From the NCBI GenBank assembly GCA_028712075.1, contig JAQTQX010000015.1, positions 1-45,199 on the forward strand: a DNA stretch of 45,199 nucleotides, written 5' to 3'. This DNA is from Desulfuromonadaceae bacterium. GTDB taxonomy: Bacteria > Desulfobacterota > Desulfuromonadia > Geobacterales > Pseudopelobacteraceae. The first letter of the stretch is position 1, and each line of letters begins with the position of its first letter. The position numbers and the translations under genes are program-made. This document shows, piece by piece, positions 1 through 7,221 of this stretch. Under the pieces are notes generated by a model. The model was given only the letters and a program-made list of their open reading frames with translations. It had not been told where the DNA came from and ran no database searches.

Positions 1-47
1 CGAAATGTTTTACAACAGCAGGAGACGGCATTCATATTTGGGGAATG

Positions 48-323
48 TCAGCCCCAGAGAATATGAGGATTCATATCATTTGAGAAAAGTGGCTTAGCGA
101 AGTGTCCATTATTACTTGACCAGGTCACTTCTGTGGGGATTGCGGGATTTAGACGATCAATTGCCGCAGTCAAACGACCAAGCAAAATGACATCAGAATA
201 TGCTTCGCGCTCAGCCGCGGTGCCATCCGGCCCTATGACTGCGTCGGTAGCTCGGGAATAACCCAAGCCAGCCAACTGCTCCAGAAGCATCATCTCGACA
301 TCAGCTTCAGTAATAAAGGCCAT
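48..323 (-). pseudogene. hsdR remnant: N-terminal fragment of type I restriction endonuclease subunit
   Basis: The first ~63 residues (TEADVE near the start, then AAEREAYSDVILLGRL and RLNPAIP) match the N-terminus of HsdR, the motor/nuclease subunit of type I restriction enzymes, which is normally about 1000 aa. After about residue 65 (near position 130) the similarity is lost, and the frame runs ~25 unrelated residues to a stop. The nuclease and helicase domains are therefore missing here. A good ribosome site (AGGAG) precedes the ATG at 323, so a 91-aa peptide could still be made but cannot be an active restriction subunit. It lies downstream of fic and a truncated hsdS, the usual hsdS-fic-hsdR neighbourhood. 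The loss of similarity may mark a deletion or insertion junction; part of hsdR could lie outside the window. Confidence 0.75.
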
Positions 324-352
324 CAGAAACTCCTACCTCGAAATCAGTTACA

Positions 353-415
353 ATATGTCGATGCAATCGACAGGTTCTGAAAATATGTCGAAAATAAGCT
401 GAAAAATCGACATAT
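353..415. promoter_or_regulatory. Paired TGTCGA dyads upstream of the hsdR remnant (candidate operators)
   Basis: The 9-mer ATATGTCGA occurs at 353-361 and 383-391 and, inverted, at 407-415. Two dyads result: TGTCGAT-GCA-ATCGACA (356-372, perfect 7-bp arms) and ATATGTCGA-N15-TCGACATAT (383-415, perfect 9-bp arms). They fill the gap between the fic stop and the hsdR-fragment start. Repeated dyads in this position look like binding sites for a dimeric regulator. The winged-helix tail of the neighbouring Fic protein is a possible binder, but that is inference. Confidence 0.5.
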
Positions 416-428
416 CAAAATCAACAAG

Positions 429-1586
429 TTACCTTAACGGCTCGGTTCCCTCATTAAGAATTGTGAGATAGCGGTCATAGACAAACAATCGGCGACGCTC
501 CTTACCGGTCATTTCACGCACGATTCCCAATGTGGTCAGATGTTTGAGAGAGGTTGTTACCGTTGGAGCGGTCATGCCGGTATCCGCCGCTGCGTTCGGA
601 ATGGTAACAAGCGGATGGCGTTGCAGATATTGGTGCAGCCGTAAGGCAGAGCCAGCCGGACGGCCAAGCTGTTCAATACGTTTACGGTCGTCTTCAAAAA
701 GTTGCAGGATATTTTGGGCGGTAGTTACGGCCTGTAGTGATGTTTCCAGCACCCCTTCAAGGAAAAACAGCAGCCACTCTTCCCAGACCCCTTCTGTCCG
801 TACTCGCTGCAACAAGTCATAATAGGCATCCCGGTTGGTTTTGAAATAGAGACTCAGATAGAGCATTGGCTGGGAGAGCGCCCCTTGCGCACAGAGCAGC
901 AAAGTTATCAGCAATCGCCCGACTCTGCCGTTGCCGTCCAGGAACGGATGGATAGTTTCAAACTGAAGATGTGCCAGTGCGGCTTTTATAAGTACCGGAG
1001 TATGTTCGGCATGCAGATATTTTTCCAGATCACCAAGGCAGTTCATCATCTCATGAGGCGGAGGCGGCACAAAGCGTGCATTGCCGGGGCGGCTGCCGCC
1101 GATCCAGTTTTGGCTGCGGCGAAACTCACCAGGGTTCTTGGTGCTGCCGCGACCGGTGGAGAGAAGAATCTCGTGGATCTCGCAGATGAGCCTCAATGAG
1201 AGAGGAAAGTCTTCTTTCAGCCGTTTCAGCCCATGTTCCATGGCAGCGACATAGCTGGAGACCTCTGCCACATCATTCAGCGGCACACCGGGAACTTCGC
1301 GGCTTTCGTGCAGCAGCAGGTCGGAAAAGGATGATTGTGTGCCTTCTATCTGTGATGAAAGGAGAGCTTCTTTGCGGACGTAGAAATAGAGAAATAACGA
1401 AGTGTCGGGAAGCAGTGCTGTTACCCCGTCCAGACGGCCAAGCGCCCAGTTGGCCTTTTCCATCAGCTCGTAATGGCGCGGTGTCAGCTCAAGGGCAGCT
1501 TGTTCGGGGAGCGGATCGGGTACAAATGCCTGAAATCGTTCGCCTGCCGTTGCCGTTGTTATGTATTGTCCGGTTGTGCGGAGCAT
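429..1586 (-). CDS. Fic-family protein with C-terminal winged helix
   Basis: This 385-aa protein carries the Fic catalytic loop HPFLDGNGRVGR at residues 213-224, an exact match to HPFx(D/E)GNGRxxR. Fic enzymes usually transfer AMP from ATP to Ser/Thr/Tyr hydroxyls of target proteins. An inhibitory-helix motif (S/T)xxxE(G/N) is present upstream as SSQIEG (77-82), so it looks like a class II Fic protein whose own N-terminal part restrains the active site. The last ~50 residues resemble a winged-helix DNA-binding domain (TAPTVTTSLKHLTTLGIVRE). It lies between truncated hsdS and hsdR, where Fic or DOC genes often sit in type I restriction loci. It is the only intact gene of that group. The ATG at 1586 is preceded by GGAGG. 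Its target is unknown. Confidence 0.88.
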   Translation of the reverse strand: MLRTTGQYITTATAGERFQAFVPDPLPEQAALELTPRHYELMEKANWALGRLDGVTALLPDTSLFLYFYVRKEALLSSQIEGTQSSFSDLLLHESREVPGVPLNDVAEVSSYVAAMEHGLKRLKEDFPLSLRLICEIHEILLSTGRGSTKNPGEFRRSQNWIGGSRPGNARFVPPPPHEMMNCLGDLEKYLHAEHTPVLIKAALAHLQFETIHPFLDGNGRVGRLLITLLLCAQGALSQPMLYLSLYFKTNRDAYYDLLQRVRTEGVWEEWLLFFLEGVLETSLQAVTTAQNILQLFEDDRKRIEQLGRPAGSALRLHQYLQRHPLVTIPNAAADTGMTAPTVTTSLKHLTTLGIVREMTGKERRRLFVYDRYLTILNEGTEPLR

Positions 1587-1622
1587 TGTGCCTCCGTAAG
1601 AAAAAACTTTTCGTTACTGTAT

Positions 1623-1660
1623 AGCTAACAAAAAGATAATGCCATAAGTTTTTGTTAGCT
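1623..1660. promoter_or_regulatory. 12-bp perfect inverted repeat upstream of fic
   Basis: AGCTAACAAAAA at 1623-1634 is mirrored by TTTTTGTTAGCT at 1649-1660, with a 14-base loop. It lies about 40 bases upstream of the fic start and just after the hsdS stop (minus strand). No U-tract follows on either strand, so an intrinsic terminator is unlikely. A TATACA element (minus strand) adjoins the arm nearer fic, so the repeat would overlap the fic promoter and could be an operator, possibly autoregulatory. Confidence 0.4.
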
Positions 1661-1663
1661 TGT

Positions 1664-2599
1664 TCATAGTGCCCCATCCACCACCTTCTCAGCATCCTTC
1701 ACGCGGATTTCGCCGGAGAGGAGTTTGGGGAGCAGGGTGTCGCGCAAGGTGGCGATGGTGCGGGATTGGTGGTCATTACTTTTCTGCCGAAGTAGTATTT
1801 TTACTGCTATTTCCTCAAATTTCTCGATAATCTTCATCGGTGGCATAACCGTCGGAAGATGGTGCACATGGTTCCGATTCAAGGTTGGCACCGCAGAACC
1901 AGCGTTGAAAATTCCGAAATCAAGTCCTTGTAGAAGATAAAATGCATATGCAGGTTTTGAATGCCGGAATTTCTTAACCCACAGAGACGTGTTAAGAGGC
2001 CAGAAATCTTCATGCACATAAAATACTTTGCCAAGTACACCGCTTCGACCTGTTGTTACGCCTGGCCCATGAGCCATAAATTCGTTATGTGTTCCACTTG
2101 GCCCGCTTGCAGCAACGACAGAATACAATCCTGATGTACGCTTGGTAGCAGGGAGATCAAACCCTCTTTGGAGAACCAAGGTATCATCTAAACGCCCAAC
2201 CCTCCACCCCTTCGGCACCTCCCCCAACTCCGAATCATCGAACGAATCCGGGAACCGCTCGGCAATATCCATGGGCAGGCCGGTGTCGCGCCCTTCGAGT
2301 TTGGCCCGCACCGGCTCAAAATTCACAAACCATGATTTGAACAGCGCCCGTGCCATTGCCTCCAGCGTCTCGTTCGTGCGCCGGTTCAGCTCGATCTTGT
2401 CGTCAAGTGTGCCGAGGATATTAACTGCTGCATGCTGGTAGGATATGGAAGGCAAGAGAAATGTGTAGGCTGCAAGTTTTTTGAAGTAGATTCGCTCACG
2501 GACTGAGCCTTCTCCGGCTAATTCGAGCCATGTCTTCCAAGGAGTGGAGCATGTGTGATAGTGGCAACAGGCAAAACCTGACCGTCGGCAAATCGCCTG
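1664..2599 (-). pseudogene. hsdS, 5'-truncated type I restriction specificity subunit
   Basis: The reading frame contains the conserved central region of HsdS (ILGTLDDKIELNRR, then TLEAMARALFKSWFVNFEPV) and a second target-recognition domain, ending in a C-terminal conserved region (TLRDTLLPKLLSGEIRV). HsdS proteins are normally 400-600 aa with two recognition domains; here the first is missing. The HsdS-like frame stays open back to 2599 (GSVRERIYFKKLAAY is still family-like) but has no ATG until 2455, and a stop codon lies just upstream. It is probably a broken gene, or at best a half-subunit of about 263 aa starting at 2455. No hsdM is seen upstream, so no methyltransferase can be assembled from this locus alone. 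Confidence 0.8.
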
Positions 2600-2634
2600 T
2601 CAAATTTAAGTTCAAATTGCCTTTTGTTGCTCAT
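2518..2634 (-). CDS. Short hypothetical ORF at the hsdS deletion junction
   Basis: An ATG at 2634 follows a good AGGGAG site with 8-base spacing and opens a 38-aa frame that overlaps the 5' end of the hsdS remnant in another frame. I do not recognise the peptide. The strong ribosome site suggests this was the start of a real gene that is now fused out of frame to hsdS debris. It may be untranslated or meaningless. Confidence 0.25.
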   Translation of the reverse strand: MSNKRQFELKFDRRFADGQVLPVATITHAPLLGRHGSN

Positions 2635-2705
2635 TTCATATTCTCCCTGATTACAGTTAAAATGCGGTAACTTCTCGCATAAATACCAGGTATTGTAAAC
2701 AACTA

Positions 2706-3590
2706 TTAACTATACGAACCCTTACAAAGGTATTTCTTCACCAGTTCCACCGGGTGATAGGATAGTTTCGCATTACGCATTCCCATCTCGCCGAGGTCCT
2801 GCTCCCGATTCAGGTACGTGCAGTCCGTAAAAAGCCGGGTGGCAAATTCGCGGTTTACCAGTTGATACAGCCCCTCGCAAAAAGGATCGGCTTTTTCAAA
2901 ATGACAGACGGCGGTATCCCGGTTGAGGCGTTCGCCGAGAGCAAAGGCGGCAACAGTCCCATCGATAAGGACGACAACCCCTTCAAGGCCAAGTTCCCCG
3001 GCAGAGTGGAGCGCTTCGGATGCAGCTTCAATCTCCAGTAACAGTGATCGGGTCGCATCACTCCCTGAATTCTGTACCCATTTGTCAAGAAGCCGCTGGC
3101 AACCTCCCGCATATTCACTGGAAAAGAGGACGGTCGTGGAGGAGTGGCGATTGGTAAAATAATTGATGCGGTTTTTCTTTTTGTGGAAGCGGCTTCCCGG
3201 CAGGGTTGCCAACTCTTCCCGGAGGTACAGATAATCGAATGAATCACGCAGTTCAACCAGACGCCCGGCGCTGTGACTGAGATATTCGGCTGCAAAACGG
3301 TCATCAGCGCCGTATAACTGCGCGCCCTGACCAAACATGACGGTCAGAGCAGCTGCGACATCACCCCCAAGCGGGGGGAGGAAATACGATGCCCCGTCAT
3401 ACCGCGTTCCATGCACAATGAGGGCATCACCGACCAGGGAGAGCCGGTAATTGTGGGCTTTTCTGAACAGATAGAGGCCGGCAAAAGTCAGTTCGGAAAC
3501 GCGGGGTTGAAGGGCCGTGAACAGTTGATCCAGAAACTGCTTGTCTGTACACTCGATCGGCTTTGATGCGGGATACTGCGGAATTTCCAT
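2706..3590 (-). CDS. DUF2156 protein (phosphatidylglycerol lysyltransferase C-domain-like)
   Basis: This 294-aa soluble protein resembles DUF2156, the GNAT-type domain also found at the C-terminus of phosphatidylglycerol lysyltransferases (MprF). Family-like features are the HKKKNRINYF segment, the central region around VVLIDGTVAAFALGE, and the C-terminal YLNREQDLGEMGMRNAKLSYHP stretch. It lacks the N-terminal membrane flippase of MprF, so lipid modification should not be assumed; many stand-alone members have no known substrate. I chose the ATG at 3590 because AGGGAT precedes it and the upstream in-frame extension runs into the divergent aminotransferase promoter region. It is transcribed divergently from the aminotransferase with 75 bases between the starts. 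Confidence 0.8.
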   Translation of the reverse strand: MEIPQYPASKPIECTDKQFLDQLFTALQPRVSELTFAGLYLFRKAHNYRLSLVGDALIVHGTRYDGASYFLPPLGGDVAAALTVMFGQGAQLYGADDRFAAEYLSHSAGRLVELRDSFDYLYLREELATLPGSRFHKKKNRINYFTNRHSSTTVLFSSEYAGGCQRLLDKWVQNSGSDATRSLLLEIEAASEALHSAGELGLEGVVVLIDGTVAAFALGERLNRDTAVCHFEKADPFCEGLYQLVNREFATRLFTDCTYLNREQDLGEMGMRNAKLSYHPVELVKKYLCKGSYS

Positions 3591-3665
3591 TTGAGTTATC
3601 CCTGTTTTGTTGTAGTATTTCGGCCCAGCCATCCTATCAGAAAAATTATTATGGAGGAAATTGTA

Positions 3666-4859
3666 ATGGCCATTGCCATGAAGATTGCCAGTCAAATATC
3701 CAAGTCATCCTGGATCCGTAAAATGTTTGAGGAAGGGGAGCGTTTGCGACAGGAATTCGGCGCAGAAAACATTTACGACTTCACGCTCGGCAACCCCGAT
3801 GTGGAGCCGCCTGAAGCGTACCGTCGCGAATTGCAGAAGCTTGCCCTCGATCCGATCCCCGGTATGCATCGCTACATGAACAATGCCGGGTACCTTGAAA
3901 CACGGTCTGCGGTCGCGGACAAAATTTCCAGAGATGCCGGCATTACAGTTCCTGCGGATAATATCATTATGACCTGCGGTGCCGGCGGTGCCCTCAATGT
4001 GGTGCTTAAAACCATATTGAACCCGGGTGAAGAGGTCATCATTCTGGCGCCTTTCTTTGTGGAGTATAAATTTTATATCGATAATCATGGCGGCGTTCCG
4101 GTAGAAGTCTGGACTGACCATGACACCTTCCAGCTTGATATTGACGCCATCGAAAAAGCAATCACCACCAAAACACGTGCCATCATCATCTGCTCGCCAA
4201 ATAACCCGACCGGCGTCATTTATCCTGCGGAAAGCCTGCAGCGGCTGGGAATGATTCTGAAGGGCATCCATGACCGTACCGGCCACCTGATCTACGTTAT
4301 TTCGGATGAACCGTATGCCCGCATCGCTTTCGATGGCACAAAGGTGCCGAATATTTTCCCTCTGGTGGAAAGCTCCATCATCGTGACATCACACAGCAAG
4401 GACCTGGCGCTGCCAGGTGAGAGGATCGGTTATCTGGCGGCCAATCCCCGCATGGCAACTGCCGGCCAGTTTATGGAGGGTGCTGTATTCAGCAACCGGG
4501 TGCTCGGATTTGTCAATGCCCCGGCGCTGATGCAGCGACTGGTTGCCAAGCTGCAGGATGAATCAGTGGATATCGCTGATTATCAGGCAAAACGTGATCT
4601 GCTTGTCACTGAACTGGGCAGTATGGGCTTCAGTATCGTCAAACCGGATGGTGCCTTTTACCTGTTTCCAAAATCTCCTCTGGCTGACGACGTCGAGTTT
4701 GTCAAGCTGGCGCAGAAACATCACATTCTGCTGGTTCCGGGAGCCGGTTTTGGTGCTCCAGGCTTTTTCCGGATTGCCTACTGTTTTGATATGGGGATGA
4801 TCAAGCGGAGTCTGCCGGCATGGCGGACACTTGCACAAGAGGTAGGCCTCAAGGGGTGA
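3666..4859 (+). CDS. Pyridoxal-phosphate-dependent aminotransferase (fold type I, class I/II)
   Basis: The 397-aa product has the hallmarks of the aspartate-aminotransferase superfamily: a substrate/PLP region around FTLGNPDVEPP, CSPNNPTG in the middle, SDEPYARI (PLP-binding Asp), the Schiff-base lysine K245 in SHSKDLALPGERIGY, and a C-terminal FRIAYC Arg that would bind the substrate carboxylate. It transfers amino groups between an amino acid and a 2-oxo acid, probably in the cytoplasm. The substrate cannot be fixed from motifs. The start at 3666 is preceded by GGAGGA with 7-base spacing; an earlier in-frame codon overlaps the divergent gene's leader and is less likely. The gene converges on the DUF2721 gene. 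Confidence 0.88.
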   Translation: MAIAMKIASQISKSSWIRKMFEEGERLRQEFGAENIYDFTLGNPDVEPPEAYRRELQKLALDPIPGMHRYMNNAGYLETRSAVADKISRDAGITVPADNIIMTCGAGGALNVVLKTILNPGEEVIILAPFFVEYKFYIDNHGGVPVEVWTDHDTFQLDIDAIEKAITTKTRAIIICSPNNPTGVIYPAESLQRLGMILKGIHDRTGHLIYVISDEPYARIAFDGTKVPNIFPLVESSIIVTSHSKDLALPGERIGYLAANPRMATAGQFMEGAVFSNRVLGFVNAPALMQRLVAKLQDESVDIADYQAKRDLLVTELGSMGFSIVKPDGAFYLFPKSPLADDVEFVKLAQKHHILLVPGAGFGAPGFFRIAYCFDMGMIKRSLPAWRTLAQEVGLKG

Positions 4860-4891
4860 GATAGAGTGTGTGGAATGCGAGAAGGGAGGGG

Positions 4892-5410
4892 CTACCGTTT
4901 CAGCTCCCCCGCCTTTTCCTCAAGAAGTTCGATGAAATCGATTGACCGATGAACAAAGCGGAGATTGAAACGACTTTCATACAGCAACAACGCGGAAGCG
5001 ATGAAGAGAAACAGACCGCCGCAGAGTGCGATCAAGGTAGAAATCCACCCCTGTTCAGTACTGCCATAGGCGACATTGGCGGCGATGGCAAGGCTTGACA
5101 TGACAAAAAGCAGTGTTGCTGTGTACAGGGTGACCATCGCTTTCTGGATCAGCTGCGCCCGGCGTCTCTGCAGAACAATCTGTCCGCGCAGATGCTGCAG
5201 CCGCTCCACCGGAAACGATATGGTCCCTGCAATGATCGCTTCAACCTCCCCCTTCATGACGTTTACCCGGTCAAAGATGCGCCCGAGCCGTGCGGAAGTT
5301 GAAAATATAAGCGTTCCGCAGGCCGAGATCAGCACTGCCGGGGTTATCATTGACGTCAGGATGCGGGAACTGCTGAGCGCTTCCAGAATCTCTTTTTCAG
5401 CTACGGCCAT
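4892..5410 (-). CDS. DUF2721 family membrane protein
   Basis: The 172-aa protein has one hydrophobic segment near residues 20-40 (ITPAVLISACGTLIFS) and two more at about 92-112 and 122-146, separated by a charged region rich in Arg/Gln (LRGQIVLQRRRAQLIQKA). This matches the DUF2721 family of small inner-membrane proteins of unknown role. The start is supported by AAAGGA upstream. Its start lies only 11 bases after the stop of the M3 peptidase gene on the same strand, so it is probably the last gene of a clpB-pepF-DUF2721 transcription unit. Confidence 0.82.
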   Translation of the reverse strand: MAVAEKEILEALSSSRILTSMITPAVLISACGTLIFSTSARLGRIFDRVNVMKGEVEAIIAGTISFPVERLQHLRGQIVLQRRRAQLIQKAMVTLYTATLLFVMSSLAIAANVAYGSTEQGWISTLIALCGGLFLFIASALLLYESRFNLRFVHRSIDFIELLEEKAGELKR

Positions 5411-5421
5411 ATATATTCCTT

Positions 5422-7191
5422 TCAGCCCAACTGTTGCAACTCATCGATCAATCCCGCCAGAACGTCATACCCTTTTTGCCAGAAGCCGCTGTCGGTGATG
5501 TCAATACCGGCAAGGCGGGCAGTATCTGCAGGTGAAAGCGCTCCACCCGATTCCAGCAGCTCACGGTAGCCCGGTTTGAACGAGTCACCATCCTCCCGAT
5601 ATTTCTGGAACAGCGCTAGTACCAGCAGTTCGGCAAAGGTATATGAATAGCAGTAAAAACGGCTGTGGATAAAATGGCCGATATAACTCCACCCCCAGCG
5701 GTAGGCGGGAATCATCTCGACAGTATCGCCGTATAGTTTGCCGTTTTCCTCCAGCCAGATTTCCGCAATGCGGTCATTTGAGAGCAGACCCTTCACGCGT
5801 TCAGTATGCAGGCGGAGCTCAAAGCGGGTCAACACCGTCTGGCGGAATGTGGTGGCGATGATGTCTTCAATTTTTGCGCAAAGTAGCGAGCGGCGCACGA
5901 GCGGATCCTGCTCATTGTCAAGCATCGCCCGTGTCAGCAGCATCTCACCGAAAACCGATGCAGTTTCCGCCAGGGGGAGTGGCGCATGATAATTAAGCAG
6001 GCTCTGTTTTTGCGACACGACAAAATGCAAACCATGACCCGCCTCATGGGCGATAGTAGCAAGATCGCGCAGTGTACCGGTGAAGTTCAACAGCAGAAAT
6101 GGCGGCAGGTCCGGTGATATCCCCATAGCGAAGGCTCCGCCCGATTTCCCGGTGCGGGGGAGTACATCAACCCGCCGTTCGGTGAAGAATGCCTCGACAA
6201 TAGTGCCAAATTCCGGGTCATACTCCCGGTAGGACGCCACAACCGCTTCCCGCGCTTCAGCAAAACTATAGCTCCGCTCTGTTTCGGCCACCGGTGAGTA
6301 TATATCGCAATTACGCAACCTGTCCATCCCGAGCATACCCGCTTTGATTCTGAAATACTTCTGGGCCAACCCGTAATTAGCTTCGGTGACACAGAGCAGA
6401 TGTTCGACGGCTTCATCCGGAATTTCATTGCCGATATTTGTCGGCTGGATTGGCGATTGATAGCTCCGCAGTTCCATTTCCTGGCTATGATCGAGCGCCA
6501 TGTTGTTGAAGACGGCGTTGTAGACGATGCCATGTTCGCCATGTCGTTCAAGGAACAGCGTCATTGCCCGGAACCGGACATCGGGATCTGTATGGTGGAG
6601 AAGGGCAAGCAGTTCTTCACCGGTAAAGTCGCGCTGTTCGCCATCAAGCTCCATCTGATAACAAAATGACGCAGAAAGTTCATCAAAGAGCTTTGAGAAG
6701 GCCCGTGAACCGGTCAGGTCCTTGCGGGTCAGCAGCCGTTCTTCATTTTCTTTGAGCGTATGAGGAAGAAATTTGCGGATTCCCTCCAGAAAGTGGAGGT
6801 AGGTACTTGCGCCAGAAAAGTCGCGAAAAGAGGTAAAGCGCTCATCGCTGAGCGCCATCAGTTCCAGATCAAAAAAGAGCAGTTGCTGGGAAAGCCGGCT
6901 GCCCAATTCAGAACAGCGCTGGGAAAGTGCCAGGTATGTTTCATTGCCGGAATCGGAAGCAAACAGCAGATGGGCATAACAAAACGGTTGGGCTATCCGT
7001 TTCTGAAGTCCTTCGTACTCCTTGATGGCAGCCAATAACACCACATTGTCCAATGAGCCGACTTTTCCAAAGTACGCATCACGAAAAGCAGAAGCGCTCC
7101 GCTCTAACACGGCAAGGTCATTTTCCAGTTCCGGTGAATCAGGGGCAGGGTAGAGCAGCGAAGTGTTCCAGTTTAATTCGATATCCGGCAT
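5422..7191 (-). CDS. M3-family oligoendopeptidase (PepF-like zinc peptidase)
   Basis: The 589-aa protein contains the gluzincin motif HEAGH in IAHEAGHGLHF, with a downstream Glu in LAETASVFGEML as the likely third zinc ligand. Length and the C-terminal helical region (YRWGWSYIGHFIHSRFYCYSY) fit M3B oligoendopeptidase F-type enzymes. These cut short peptides in the cytoplasm, typically after larger proteases have acted. There is no signal peptide. It lies 30 bases downstream of clpB on the same strand, a sensible pairing of a disaggregase with peptide turnover, although functional coupling is inference. The start at 7191 follows a purine-rich AGGAGA site. Confidence 0.9.
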   Translation of the reverse strand: MPDIELNWNTSLLYPAPDSPELENDLAVLERSASAFRDAYFGKVGSLDNVVLLAAIKEYEGLQKRIAQPFCYAHLLFASDSGNETYLALSQRCSELGSRLSQQLLFFDLELMALSDERFTSFRDFSGASTYLHFLEGIRKFLPHTLKENEERLLTRKDLTGSRAFSKLFDELSASFCYQMELDGEQRDFTGEELLALLHHTDPDVRFRAMTLFLERHGEHGIVYNAVFNNMALDHSQEMELRSYQSPIQPTNIGNEIPDEAVEHLLCVTEANYGLAQKYFRIKAGMLGMDRLRNCDIYSPVAETERSYSFAEAREAVVASYREYDPEFGTIVEAFFTERRVDVLPRTGKSGGAFAMGISPDLPPFLLLNFTGTLRDLATIAHEAGHGLHFVVSQKQSLLNYHAPLPLAETASVFGEMLLTRAMLDNEQDPLVRRSLLCAKIEDIIATTFRQTVLTRFELRLHTERVKGLLSNDRIAEIWLEENGKLYGDTVEMIPAYRWGWSYIGHFIHSRFYCYSYTFAELLVLALFQKYREDGDSFKPGYRELLESGGALSPADTARLAGIDITDSGFWQKGYDVLAGLIDELQQLG

Positions 7192-7221
7192 GTTTCAGGT
7201 CTCCTGGTTTGAATGAAATTT

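Noticed and set aside
3705..4286. Minus-strand open frame opposite the aminotransferase
   Set aside because: Mirror of conserved aminotransferase codons; no motif and no operon context.
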